A stretch of DNA of 64,000 nucleotides from Procambarus clarkii. Its lineage: Eukaryota > Arthropoda > Malacostraca > Decapoda > Cambaridae. A model generated the notes under the pieces. That model did no database searches, had not been told where the DNA came from, and saw nothing but the letters and a program-made list of their open reading frames with translations. The position numbers and the translations under genes were made by a program. The stretch's first letter is position 1, and each line of letters begins with the position of its first letter. The stretch lies in NCBI RefSeq assembly GCF_040958095.1, contig NC_091188.1, forward strand, positions 37,056,213 through 37,120,212, read 5' to 3'. Shown here piece after piece: positions 33,661 through 46,055 of the stretch.

Positions 33661-33815
33661 ACACCGCTGTGGCGTCCACTGCACCGCTGTGGCGACCACC
33701 GCACCGCTGTGGCTTCCACTGCACCGCTGTGGCGTCCACCGCACCGCTGTGGCGTCCACCGCACCGCTGTGGCGTCCACCGCACCGCTGTGGCGTCCACC
33801 GCACCGCTGTGGAGC
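33661..33815. repeat. 20-bp minisatellite
   Basis: Seven to eight units of CACCGCTGTGGCGTCCACCG with CTTCCACT and CGACC variants. Confidence 0.93.
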
Positions 33816-33888
33816 TGGGGACAATGTGTGTATAGCCAGTCGTCCGAGAACGATAGTATTTATTGTTATTTTTTACCAAGGCTAAAGG

Positions 33889-33914
33889 GTGTAATACCTC
33901 GGCAGGTATTACAC
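33889..33914. repeat. perfect inverted repeat at the edge of the 14-bp satellite
   Basis: GTGTAATACCT, spacer CGGC, then AGGTATTACAC. It sits directly before the first satellite unit. Confidence 0.9.
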
Positions 33915-33916
33915 TG

Positions 33917-36900
33917 GCCTGCACCCGACGCCAGGCACCCGACGCCAGGCACCCGACGCCAGGCACTTGACGTAGGCACCCGACGCCAGGCACCAGACGC
34001 CAGGCACCCGACGCCAGGCACCAGACGCCAGGCACCAGACGCCAGGCACCAGACGCCAGGCACCAGACGCCATGCACCAGACGCCAGGCACCAGACGCCA
34101 GGCACCAGACGCCAGGCACCCGACGCCAGGCACCAGACGCCAGGCACCAGACGCCAGGCACCCGACGCCAGGCACCAGACGCCAGGCACCCGACGCCAGG
34201 CACCAGACGCCAGGCACCAGACGCCAGGCACCAGACGCCAGGCACCCGACGCCAGGCACCAGACGCCAGGCACCCGACGCCAGGCACCAGACGCCAGGCA
34301 CCCGACGCCAGGCACCAGACGCCAGGCACCAGACGCCAGGCACCCGACGCCAGGCACCCGACGCCAGGCACCAGACGCCAGGCACCCGACGCCAGGCACT
34401 TGACGTAGGCATTCGACGCCAGGCACCAGACGTAGGCACCCGACGCCAGGCACTTGACGTAGGCATCCGACGCCAGGCCCTTGACGTAGGCACCCGACGC
34501 CAGGCACCAGACGCCAGGCACCCGACGCCAGGCACCAAACGCAGGCACCAGACGCCAGGCACCAAACGTCAGGCACCCGACACCAGGCACCCGACGCCAG
34601 GCACCCGACGCCAGGCACCAGACGCAGGCACCAGACGCCAGGCACCCGACGCCAGGCACCCGACGCCAGGCACCAGACGCAGGCACCCGACGCAGGCACC
34701 AGACGCCAGGCACCCGACGCCAGGCACCAGACGCAGGCACCAGACGCCAGGCACCAAACGCCAGGCACCCGACGCCAGGCACCAGACGCCAGGCACCAGA
34801 CGCAGGCACCAGACGCCAGGCACCCGACGCCAGGTACCAGACGCAGGCACCAGACGCCAGGCACCAGACGCCAGGCACCAGACGCCCGACGCCAGGCACC
34901 AGACGCAGGCACCAGACGCCAGGCACCCGACGCCAGGCACCAGACGCAGGCACCAGACGCCAGGCACCCGACGCCAGGCACTAGACGCAGGCACCAGACG
35001 CCAAGCACCCGACGCCAGGCACCCGACGCCAGGCACCAGACGCCAGGCACTAGACGCAGGCACCCGACGCCAGGCACTAGACGCAGGCACCAGACGCCAG
35101 GCACCCGACGCCAGGCACCAGACGCAGGCACAAGACGCCAGGCACCCGACGCCAGGCACCCGACGCCAGGCACCAGACGCCAGACGCCGGCACCAGACGC
35201 CAGGCACCCGACGCCAGGCATCAGACGCAGGCACCAGACGCCAGGCACCAGACGCCAGGCACCCGACGCCAGGCACCCGACGCCAGGCACCAGACGCCAG
35301 GCACTAGACGCAGGCACCAGACGCAGGCACCAGACGCCAGGCACCCGACGCAGGCACCCGACGCCAGGCACCCGACGCCAGGCACCCGACGCCAGGCACC
35401 AGACACCAGGCACCAGACGCAGGCACCCGACGCCAGGCACCAGACGCCAGGCACCCGACGCCAGGCACTAGACGCCAGGCACCAGACGCCAGGCACCCGA
35501 CGCAGGCACCCGACGCAGGCACCCGACGCCAGGCACCCGACGCAGGCACCCGACGCCAGGCACCCGACGCCAGGCACCCGACGCCAGGCATCAGACGCAG
35601 GCATCAGACGCCAGGCACCCAAAGCAGGAACCCGACGCCAGGCACCCGACGCAGGCACCCGACGCCAAGCACCCGACGCCAGGCACCAGACGCAGGCACC
35701 AGACGCTAGGCACCAGACGCAGGCACCCGACGCCAGGCACCAGACGCCAGGCACTTGACGCCAGGCACCAGACGCCAGGCACCAGACGCCAGGCACCCGA
35801 CGCCAGGCACCCGACGCCAGGCACCCGACGCCAGGCACCAGACGCAGGCACCAGACGCCAGGCACTAGACGCAGGCACCCAACGCCAGGCACCAGACGAT
35901 AGGCACCAGACGCCAGGCACCCGACGCCAGGCACCCGACGCGAGGCACCAGACGCAGGCACCAGACGCCAGGCACCAGACGCCAGGCACCCGACGCCAGG
36001 CACCAGACGCCAGGCACCTGACGCCAGGCACTAGACGCAGGCACCACACGCAGGCACCAGACGCCAGGCACCAGACGTAGGCATCCGACGCCAGGCACCC
36101 GACGCCAGGCACCAGACGTAGGCATCCGACGCCAGGCACTTGACGTAGGCACCCGACGCCAGGCACTTGACGTAGGCATCCGACGCCAGGCACCAGACGC
36201 CAGGCACCCGACGCCAGGCACCAGACGTAGGCATCCGACGCCAGGCACTTGACGTAGGCATCCGACGCCAGGCACTTGACGTAGGCATCCGACGCCAGGC
36301 ACCCGACGCCAGGCACCAGACGCCAGGCACCTGACGCCAGGCACTAGACGCAGGCACCAGACGCCAGGCACCAGACGTAGGCATCCGACGCCAGGCACTT
36401 GACGTAGGCATCCGACGCCAGGCACTTGACGTAGGCATCCGACGCCAGGCACCAGACGTAGGCACCCGACGCCAGGCACCAGACGTAGGCACCCAGCGCC
36501 AGGCACTTGACGTAGGCATCCGACGCCAGGCACCAGACGTAGGCATCCGACGCCAGGCACCAGACGTAGGCACCCGACGCCAGGCACTTGACGTAGGCAC
36601 CCGACGCCAGGCACTTGACGTAGGCATCCGACGCCAGGCACTTGACGTAGGCATCCGACGCCAGGCACTTGACGTAGGCATCCGACGCCAGGCACCAGAC
36701 GTAGGCATCCGACGCCAGGCACTTGACGTAGGCATCCGACGCCAGGCACTTGACGTAGGCATCCGACGCCAGGCACCAGACGTATGCACCCGACGCCAGG
36801 CACTTGACGTAGGCATCCGACGCCAGGCACCAGACGTAGGCACCCGACGCCAGGCACCAGACGTAGGCACCCGACGCCAGGCACTTGACGTAGGCATCCG

Positions 36901-39900
36901 ACGCCAGGCACTTGACGTAGGCATCCGACGCCAGGCACTTGACGTAGGCACCCGACGCCAGGCACTTGACGTAGGCATCCGACGCCAGGCACTTGACGTA
37001 GGCATCCGACGCCAGGCATAAGACGTAGGCACCCGACGCCAGGCACCAGACGCCAGGCACCAGATGCCAGGCACCAGACGCCAGGCACCAGACGCCAGGC
37101 ACCCGACTCCAGGCACCAGACGTAGGCATCCGACGCCAGGCACTTGTCGTAGGCACCCGACGCCAGGCACTTGACGTAGGCATCCGACGCCAGGCACCAG
37201 ACGTAGGCACCCGACGCCAGGCACCAGACGTAGGCACCCGACGCCAGGCACCAGACGTAAGCACCCGACGCCAGGCACTTGACGTAGGCATCCGACGCCA
37301 GGCACCCGACGTAGGCATCCGACGCCAGGCACTTGACGTAGGCATCCGACGCCAGGCACTTGACGTAGGCATCCGACGCCAGGTACTTGACGTAGGCATC
37401 CGACGCCAGGCACTTGACGTAGGCATCCGACGCCAGGCACCCGACGCCAGGCACCAAACGCCAGGCACCAGACGCCAGGCACCCGACGCCAGGCACCAGA
37501 CGCCAGGCACCAGACGCCAGGCACCCGACGCCAGGCACCAGACGCCAGGCACCAGACGCAGGCACCAGACGCCAGGCACCAGACGCCAGGCACCCGACGC
37601 CAGGCACCCGACGCCAGGCACCCGACGCCAGGCACCAGACGCAGGCACCCGACGCCAGGCACCAGACGCCAGGCACCCGACGCCAGGCACCAGACGCCAG
37701 GCACCCGACGCCAGGCACCAGACGCCAGACACCAGACGCCAGGCACCAGACGCCAGGCACCAGACGCAGGCACCAGACGCCAGGCACCAGACGCCAGGCA
37801 CCCGACGCCAGGCACCAGACGCAGGCACCCGACGCCAGGCACCAGACGCAGGCACCCGACGCCAGGCACCAGACGCAGGCACCCGACGCCAGGCACCAGA
37901 CGCAGGCACCCGACGCCAGGCACCAGACGCAGGCACCCGACGCCAGGCACTTGACGTAGGCATCCGACGCCCGGCACCCGACGCCAGGCACCAGACGTAG
38001 GCATCCGACGCCAGGCACTTGACGTAGGCATCCGACGCCAGGCACTTGACGTAGGCATCCGACGCCAGGCACCCGACGCCAGGCACCAGACGCCAGGCAC
38101 CTGACGCCAGGCACTAGACGCAGGCACCAGACGCCAGGCACCAGACGTAGGCATCCGACGCCAGGCACTTGACGTAGGCATCCGACGCCAGGCACTTGAC
38201 GTAGGCATCCGACGCCAGGCACCAGACGTAGGCACCCGACGCCAGGCACCAGACGTAGGCACCCAACGCCAGGCACTTGACGTAGGCATCCGACGCCAGG
38301 CACCAGACGTAGGCATCCGACGCCAGGCACCAGACGTAGGCACCCGACGCCAGGCACTTGACGTAGGCACCCGACGCCAGGCACTTGACGTTGGCATCCG
38401 ACGCCAGGCACTTGACGTAGGCATCCGACGCCAGGCACTTGACGTAGGCATCCGACGCCAGGCACCAGACGTAGGCATCCGACGCCAGGCACTTGACGTA
38501 GGCATCCGACGCCAGGCACTTGACGTAGGCATCCGACGCCAGGCACCAGACGTAGGCACCCGACGCCAGGCACTTGACGTAGGCATCCGACGCCAGGCAC
38601 CAGACGTAGGCACCCGACGCCAGGCACCAGACGTAGGCACCCGACGCCAGGCACTTGACGTAGGCATCCGACGCCAGGCACTTGACGTAGGCATCCGACG
38701 CCAGGCACTTGACGTAGGCACCCGACGCCAGGCACTTGACGTAGGCATCCGACGCCAGGCACTTGACGTAGGCATCCGACGCCAGGCATAAGACGTAGGC
38801 ACCCGACGCCAGGCACCAGACGCCAGGCACCAGACGCCAGGCACCAGACGCCAGGCACCAGACGCCAGGCACCCGACTCCAGGCACCAGACGTAGGCATC
38901 CGACGCCAGGCACTTGACGTAGGCACCCGACGCCAGGCACTTGACGTAGGCATCCGACGCCAGGCACCAGACGTAGGCACCCGACGCCAGGCACCAGACG
39001 TAGGCACCCGACGCCAGGCACCAGACGTAGGCACCCGACGCCAGGCACTTGACGTAGGCATCCGACGCCAGGCACCCGACGTAGGCATCCGACGCCAGGC
39101 ACTTGACGTAGGCATCCGACGCCAGGCACTTGACGTAGGCATCCGACGCCAGGCACTTGACGTAGGCATCCGACGCCAGGCACTTGAAGTAGGCATCCGA
39201 CGCCAGGCACCCGACGCCAGGCACCAAACGCCAGGCACCAGACGCCAGGCACCCGACGCCAGGCACCAGACGCCAGGCACCAGACGCCAGGCACCAGACG
39301 CCAGGCACCCGACGCCAGGCACCAGACGCCAGGCACCAGACGCAGGCACCAGACGCCAGGCACCAGACGCCAGGCACCCGACGCCAGGCACCCGACGCCA
39401 GGCACCAGACGCAGGCACCCGACGCCAGGCACCAGACGCCAGGCACCCGACGCCAGGCACCAGACGCCAGGCACCAGACGTCAGGCACCAGACGCCAGGC
39501 ACCAGACGCAGGCACCAGACGCCAGGCACCAGACGCCAGGCACCCGACGCCAGGCACCCGACGCCAGGCACCAGACGCAGGCACCCGACGCCAGGCACCA
39601 GACGCCAGGCACCCGACGCCAGGCACCAGACGCCAGGCACCAGACGCAGGCACCAGACGCCAGGCACCCGACGCCAGGCACCAGACGCAGGCACCCGACG
39701 CCAGGCACCAGACGCAGGCACCCGACGCCAGGCACCAGACGCAGGCACCCGACGCCAGGCACCAGACGCAGGCACCCGACGCCAGGCACCAGACGCAGGC
39801 ACCCGACGCCAGGCACCAGACGCAGGCACCCGACGCCAGGCACCAGACGCAGGCACCCGACTCCAGGCACCCGACGCCAGGCACCAGACGCAGGCACCCG

Positions 39901-40235
39901 ACGCCAGGCACCAGACGCAGGCACCCGACGCCAGGCACCAGACGCAGGCACCCGACGCCAGGCACCAGACGCAGGCACCCGACGCCAGGCACCAGACGCA
40001 GGCACCCGACGCCAGGCACCAGACGCAGGCACCCGACGCCAGGCACCAGACGCAGGCACCCGACGCCAGGCACCAGACGCAGGCACCCGACGCCAGGCAC
40101 CAGACGCAGGCACCCGACGCCAGGCACCAGACGCAGGCACCCGACGCCAGGCACCAGACGCAGGCACCCGACGCCAGGCACCAGACGCAGGCACCCGACG
40201 CCAGGCACCAGACGCAGGCACCCGACGCCAGGCAC
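33917..40235. repeat. ~14-bp satellite array with higher-order structure
   Basis: A 6.3-kb array of CAGGCACCAGACGC / CAGGCACCCGACGC units, mixed with a 13-bp form (AGGCACCAGACGC) and CACTTGACGTAGG / CATCCGACG variants. A 1770-bp period is visible from about 36330 to 39480: marker variants at 36331, 37011, 37101 and 37451 recur at 38101, 38781, 38871 and 39221. The final 580 bp (39657-40233) are almost uniform 27-bp dimers. Minus-strand frames of up to 1476 codons arise because the units lack stops on that strand. Confidence 0.97.
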
Positions 40236-40247
40236 ATCTCGCGAGAT
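40236..40247. repeat. 12-bp perfect palindrome at satellite end
   Basis: ATCTCGCGAGAT immediately after the last 27-bp dimer. Confidence 0.85.
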
Positions 40248-40261
40248 CTCACATAGTCCTG

Positions 40262-40407
40262 CTGATGTTATCTGATCAACCAGGCTGTGATTCATACGTC
40301 AGGCTGCGATCAGCCGCGCCCAACAACCTGGTTGACCAGATGACCAACGGAGAGGCCAAGGTGGAGACCGGGCCCCGTGGCCGTTGATTCCCGGAAGCTA
40401 CACTAGG
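40262..40407 (+). mobile_element. family 2 LINE 3' end fragment
   Basis: TGATCAACCAGGCTGTGATT through AACAACCTGGTTGACCAG and a diverged GAGACCGGGCCCCGTGGCC block to CCCGGAAGCTACACTAGG. It matches the 3' end at 7970-8105. Confidence 0.8.
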
Positions 40408-40471
40408 TAGACACAAGGTGGGTATGTCTCGATCCTTGGAGATCAACTCCCGCAGAGTTGTTTACTAAACA

Positions 40472-40901
40472 CCAGGATCTCCCGCACTACATCACTGAAT
40501 GCCCAGTTATTAGACCTTTCAGACCAGTTGGCATGAGGTACCTGGAGCTTTGCAATTACTTTATTCACTCTCGTATTCTTGAAGATATCCTCACAGTATA
40601 CCCAAAATTTGCCAGTGCAGGCTACTAAACACATGGCCCTATATGACTAACAATCCTGCGAGATGGGGACTTGTATTACCACTGCTGCCTTATTCAATCT
40701 TGTGTTGATGATATCCTCAAAATGCACCCGGAGTCTGCCAGTGCAGACTACTTATCATATGCCTCTGTATGACTAACCATCCTATGTGATGAGGATTTTT
40801 TAGCATCACGTAGCCAGCTTTTTGACACTGTACTCTTCTTCATATAGTCTAGGGGTAGCTACACAAATGCAGATGTACCTAGTGTATTAATAATAATAAA
40901 A
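40472..40901 (+). mobile_element. family 1b LINE 3' end fragment (finger codons plus 3' UTR)
   Basis: The sequence matches 47391-47820: coding for HYITECPVI and a Leu/Tyr-rich end up to a stop at 40626-40628, then a 3' UTR (CATATAGTCTAGGGGTAGC) and a TAATAATAATAAAA tail at 40887-40900. The next LINE unit starts within 10 bp of its tail. Confidence 0.85.
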
Positions 40902-40909
40902 TCAGGGCC

Positions 40910-42016
40910 AAACAGATGAAAGAACTCTTTGACATTACTGACCCTGAAAAGTTGTCATTTGTAAGCAATAGTTTGCAACTAATGAACCTTGTAAACACTT
41001 CTCTTCGTCAAGTTTATGAACATTATTTTCCACGACCAAGTCACGCTTAAATTTCTCACATAGAATGTGAGACGCTTGCTTAGGAACATGTTTGATCTAA
41101 TGATGTATGCTGGTGCCAACGACTTTGATGTACTGTGCCTGCAGGAACTGCAAGCACAAAAAATAAAACGCCACCCAAACTCTCAGGTTATGTAGCATTC
41201 TCAAATGTTGGTTCATATGATGTCGGTATCTTGACGTATGTTAAAAGTAACCTAATATGTAAATATGTTAAATACCACAAACGTGACGACTCATATTACC
41301 ACCATTTTCAGATTGTACAACGACCGTCTTTATTAACTTAGTTAATGTATATGTAAGGTGCGATCAAATGGTGAAAGCCTCACTTCCAAAAATCACCAGC
41401 AGCTCACAATCCATTGTCATGAGTGATTTTAATGCTAGACACACTAGCCTGGGTGACACCAAAACAAATAGAAATGGTAAGGTTTTTGTGAAATATCTTA
41501 AAGACAATAACATGTCCGTATTCAACTTTGACTCCTCTAACGTCACACACCTCATGGGTGGCAGGCTTGATTATGTCATTGGTCACGGCCTCATTGACAA
41601 TGCCGTCGGAGGATCAATTGTTCACGAATTAGTGATCATTTTGCCATATTCTGTTCATACACTATCAATAATGTCAAACCCTTAAGCTTTGAAAAAAAAT
41701 AAATAATATCCCTGAAAATTTACACATGCACTTCAAATTCCGCATTTCTGAATGGTATAACACTGTTTTACTACCGTCAACGCATTATATGAGGACCTAC
41801 CTGGTCACTGAAGTAACCGCTTTTTATGACAATATTGTAAAATCTACAAGACCCAAAACAGTGAGGAAGGGACAGAGGTGGTTCACTGACTCACGCCTTA
41901 AGCCCCTGCATGACAGAGTTCTATTCCTAGCTGAGCAGTAAAAAACACATAAAACAACTGACACCCTCAACATATTTCTCAAGGCCAGCTGAGAGTTTAG
42001 AGCTAAAGGAACAGGT
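40910..42016 (+). pseudogene. LINE APE-type endonuclease remnant
   Basis: From 40910 a frame reads RAKQMKELFDITDPEKL and on to PRPSHA before a stop near 41047. The endonuclease follows with frame breaks: WNVRRLLRNM, FDVLCLQELQA (the active-site Glu region), then a shifted frame with KLSGYVAFSN and DVGILTYVK. From 41368 comes MSDFNARHTSLGD (catalytic Asp/Asn), GGRLDYVIG and, after a frame slip near 41628, LVSDHFAI (the usual SDH end motif). These are the hallmarks of the nicking endonuclease of APE-type LINEs. After it, a linker includes KGQRWFTDSRLKPLHD. Inactive because of several frameshifts and stops. Confidence 0.8.
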
Positions 42017-42021
42017 GTATA

Positions 42022-42644
42022 TGTGGGGGAAAATATGACTCCAGTAATTTGTAATTAAAACAATATAATTCGATAGCTGTGAAGGACCACCACTTTTTGA
42101 GAAAAAGTGGAAAACAAAATGAGACAATGGATTAAACTGATACCAAGAACTAGTGTCCTATGGATCTTAGTGAAACTGTATTTCTTATGTAAAGGGAGTC
42201 AAATTAGCCTGCACAAAAATGGGGGGTTCAAGTGCTAGGATACAATTAAGTTCTAGCACCTATAATCCGACGCTGGTTCATTCGTCAGAAAGAAATGTAT
42301 ATGCAGAAATTTATATCAGAGTTTATATATAAATCAAATAGAAAATTGTTAGCAAATAAGATGATTTCCTTAATGGCAGGTAAATGGTAATATAAGGGGA
42401 AATCATTCGTGTAACAAATATTAGGGTATCTAATACTACACTACTAGAAATCAAGTCAGCTTAGCTGTAAATTCTAGAAAGTCGTAATTTGTTGTCACGA
42501 TCCACCGACGACGTGTTGCCTCAAGCAAATTGTTGCACGTGCAGGTAGAGAAGCCTAATACCTCGGTTGTTGTGGACCCGGAGCTGGAAGATTAAATCTA
42601 CAAGTTAGTGATTTTAGTAACTACTTGTGGTTAATACAAAGGTC
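42022..42644. mobile_element. unidentified 623-bp insertion in the LINE linker
   Basis: LINE coding similarity stops at GGTGTATA (42014-42021) and resumes at GTATAAAATACAAAAG (42645). GTATA is repeated at both edges (42017-42021 and 42645-42649). The insert starts TGTGGGGGAAAATATG, a little like the LTR-like insert at 5343, but it does not end in CA. The nature of the element is unknown. Confidence 0.4.
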
Positions 42645-42750
42645 GTATAAAATACAAAAGATATATGAAACTGTTGGTTATTTTCAACAGTATAACCAGC
42701 GCTGGGAACAGTTCTTGCGAGGCATCAATCATGCAACATCTTCATCCCAA

Positions 42751-44566
42751 ATCTATATAAATAAAAATAGAAATGTTCGTTTGTGCATAACCGATAATCT
42801 CCGAAAGTTCTTCACCGATTGCTTTGAAATTTTCACACAACGTTCCATTCGTATCCGAGCAGGTTTTTATATACCTATCTAACCCATCCTCCGAATTGAC
42901 AGTACGTTTTAATACTAGGTGTAATAAGTATACTTTCTTACTGTCATAATCAGCATAATTGAACTTAATGGGCTGTTACATTTACCCAACCTCCTCCCCC
43001 GATTTAATTCTCCTCGATTTCTTTCAAGACACTCAGAATTTTAAAATGAAGTTCTCAATTTGCAATACACAAGTTTTATATATCAGGAATTTCTTTTTCA
43101 GGTTTATTAAACAATATAGATTTTATACAAAATTTTAAAATATCCTGAGTTACTTTACAATTTATTGATATATTTTAGTTGTGTTTTATTAGTTTTATAA
43201 AACTGTAATATCAATATAGCTATAGGTTAAGTACTAATTGTAATTAAGAAGCAATAAATTTATTATTTTCAAAAACTAAGACGGTTAAGTGAGGTTGTGG
43301 TTTTCTATTCAGTTTTCCAGGTAAACTCAAATATTCACAATATATTTGACAGTACGATTTAATACTAAGTGAAAATAAGTACAATTCCTGACTGCTACGC
43401 ATAAATACACTTATTTGTCTTCTTACATTTACAACCCCATTTTTGGAGGACGGGCTGCCATCATGTAGACCTCACGTCTGTGACGGTAAAAAAGAAACAT
43501 GCTTTTTTCTGAAAAACGGTGTTTCCCATGTGAGGGAAATATTCGAAACCTCTTTACAGATTGCTTTGAAATTTTGACACAACGTGGACCGTGGGAGCCG
43601 GTCGGCCGAGCGGACAGCACGCTGGACTTGTGATCCTGGGTTCGATGCCAGGCGCCGGCGAGAAACAATTGGCAGAGTTTCTTTCGCCCTATGCCCCTGT
43701 TACCTAGCAGTAAAATAGGTACCTGGGTGTTAGTCAGCTGTCACGGGCTGCTTCCTGGGGGTGGAGGCCTGGTCGAGGACCGGGCCGCGGGGACATTAAA
43801 AAGCCCCGAAATCATCTCAAGATAACGTTGCATTCGAATAGGCGAGTGCTTTTATATACCTACTATATACATGCCTTACCTGTGACAGGAAAAACATGCT
43901 TTTTTTGAAAAACAGCGACATCTGTTGGACGTATGAGCAACACACGCTGAAATCTCCGAAAGTTCTTCACCAATTGCTTTGAAATTTTGACACAACGTTC
44001 CAGTCGAATACGCGCATGTTTTTATATACCTACTACATAGATGCCACACCTCTGATAGGTAAAATCTTGCTTATTTTGAAAAAACAGCGCCATCTTGTTG
44101 CACATAATAGCACAACACACACACTACTAAATATATTACGATTCCATTTCAATGTTTCCAATTGCATTGATAAATGGAATTTTCATAGATTACGATTTAT
44201 TTTAATTTTTAATTAATTATTTTGTGTGATATTGCGTTGGAATTGAGCTGTGTTGTTTACCGTAATGTTCATTTCGTGAGTACAGTTTATTTTTATTTTG
44301 TAACTGTTTTTATTTCGTTTTTTAAACTGTTTTTCTTATATTTCAGTGATGGGAACATGAGATCATTTAATGTTCCCAACTCTCTGATGGGAACATCAGA
44401 TCATTTGGGAATGCATCGGACGAGGGAGTGGAGAATGGTAAGGAGGACGACGAGACGGGGGAGGGGGTAATTGTGGGGAGGACGAGGGGACGGGGAAGGG
44501 TGGGGGAGGACTGGGAGACCGGAAAGGTTGTGCTGAGCCACAGCAACGCGTGGCCGGGTACAGCTA
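42751..44566 (+). mobile_element. Helentron-like (Helitron) non-autonomous element
   Basis: It begins ATCTATATAAATAAAAATAG and ends CGTGGCCGGGTACAGCTA, next to GTGTGG of the LINE. These ends match those I know for Helentron-type elements in arthropods (ATCTATATAAAT...GTACAGCTAGT). A unit with GATTGCTTTGAAATTTT and ACACAACGT occurs three times (42817, 43560, 43974). There is no recognisable Rep/helicase, so the copy is non-autonomous. No target duplication is expected. It joins the LINE text HATSSSQ to VWNKIKK when removed. Confidence 0.68.
43588..43827 (+). mobile_element. tRNA-derived SINE (type 1) nested in the Helentron-like element
   Basis: Head CCGGTCGGCCGAGCGGACAG with B box GGTTCGATGCC (one change from consensus), body, GGCCTGGTCGAGGACCGGGC block and tail ATCTCAAGATAAC. 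It interrupts the second GATTGCTTTGAAATTTTGAC repeat. AACGT occurs on both sides (43583-43587 and 43825-43829), a possible short target duplication. Confidence 0.9.
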
Positions 44567-45709
44567 GTGTGGAATAAAATTAAAAAGACTTCTCGTCCTA
44601 GCAGTCGTCAACTTGATCACCATTCACCTGTAGACTATGCCGACATGCTGCTTCAGCAATATGCAAGCACTGCCAGTATAAGCAGCCTGCCCCTAGATGT
44701 ACAACATCATCTGACTAGTACCAAAATAAATCGTAACTTCAATATTGAAATTGCCTGTAGTGAAATAGGGCCTGATGATAATTATGGCATAACCCTCTTT
44801 GAAATTAAAAATGCACTCAAGAAAGGTAAGGCTACCTCTCCTGGAGAGGATGGCATCACATGCAACACCATGAGAGTACTTGCTGAGCTGCCAAATAGCC
44901 CTTTGCTAGAATTGTTTAATCAAAGTCTAAGGCAGGGTGTGTTATCTGACCGCTGGACACAGGGACTCATAATACCCATACCCAAGCCTAATTCACAAAA
45001 ATTCAGACCCATTTCTCTGACGTCGTGCATGTGTAAAGTTCTTGAGAGAATTATTCTCGACAGACTAATGTTTCAAATCAAGCCCCACCTTGCCCCTAAC
45101 CTGTATGGTTTCCTTCCTGGAAGAAGCACACAAACTTGCTTTGCTGAATATTTTATCAGAGAGGGACCAAGCTCTCAGGCGGCATTTATTGATCTCCAAA
45201 CTGCTTTTGATACAGCTAATAGAGAAATAATCTTAGAACAACTAGCTTCTTTTGGAGTTAGGGGAAGACTGTTGACATGGCTCAGGGATTACCTAAGTAA
45301 CAGAACCGCCTCAGTCCTTTTCAAGGGGGTCAAAAGTAAACTTTCTGGCCCCTTTGAGTTGGGTACACCCCAGGGTGGAGTGCTAAGCCCTACACTGTTC
45401 AATGTTCTGATGCACAAATTAACAATTCATATTCCCACACTACCTGACGAAGCCGTCATCTGTTATGCCGGCGACATGCGTATTGTTGCAAATACCCAAA
45501 CTAGACTGCAAGCTCTACTCGATTCACTCGCTGCTAAAAGCATTGAATGCGTTCTTGTTATCTCTATAACTAAATCCAGAGTTCTCCATCCCCAAGAGAA
45601 AACTCATGTCCCTATAACTTTCAAGGTCAACAACCAGAACATTGAAACGTGTAGGCAGCACAAACACCTCGGAGTTGGTATTAACAGTGACATTGTAAAC
45701 GATCTACAC
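44567..45709 (+). pseudogene. LINE reverse transcriptase with mutated catalytic YADD
   Basis: The frame is open from VWNKIKK through the whole RT to the family 2 insertion. Motifs are SPGEDGI, FRPISLTSCM, FLPGRSTQTCF, FIDLQTAFDT, GTPQGGVLSP and then CYAGDM, where the catalytic box should read YADD. The first Asp of the pair is Gly (codon GGC at 45470-45472), a change expected to abolish polymerisation. The frame continues into the inserted family 2 tail, ending at 45760. It is the longest uninterrupted LINE frame here apart from 6449-7900. Confidence 0.88.
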
Positions 45710-45710
45710 C

Positions 45711-46055
45711 GTTCAACATCAGAGGCCCGAGACTGTTCAACACGCTTCCACTACACATAAGGGACATAACTGGCCGACCCCTCACAGTGTTCAAGAGAGA
45801 ATTATCAACATCAGAGGCCCTAGACTGTTCAACATGCTTCCACTACACATAAGGGACATAACTGGGCGACCCCTCGCAGTGTTCAAGAGAGAACTGGATA
45901 AGCACCTCCAAAGGATACCTGATCAACCAGGCTGTGATTCATACGACAGGCTGTGAGCAGCCGCGTCAAACAGCCTGGTTGACCAGTCCAGCAACGAGGA
46001 GGCCTGGTCGACGACCGAGCCGCGGGGACGCTAAGACCCGGAACAACTCCAAGGT
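45711..46055 (+). mobile_element. family 2 LINE 3' end insertion
   Basis: The copy starts at TTCAACATCAGAGGCCC and includes both units of the 92-bp duplication (45713 and 45805). It then carries TGATCAACCAGGCTGTGATT and the GAGGCCTGGTCGACGACCG block ending in CTCCAAGGT. It interrupts family 1b coding sequence between NDLH and RLKERLKPLK. No clear target-site duplication is seen. Confidence 0.88.

Noticed and set aside
33574-33885. Small genes over the 20-bp minisatellite
   Set aside because: Frames on both strands are repeat translations without other support.
35865-40295. 1476-codon minus-strand frame in the 14-bp satellite
   Set aside because: All three phases on the minus strand are open, with residues such as GVGCLRLVP and ASGAWR cycling as the unit length shifts between 13 and 14. 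No non-repeat coding sequence is present.
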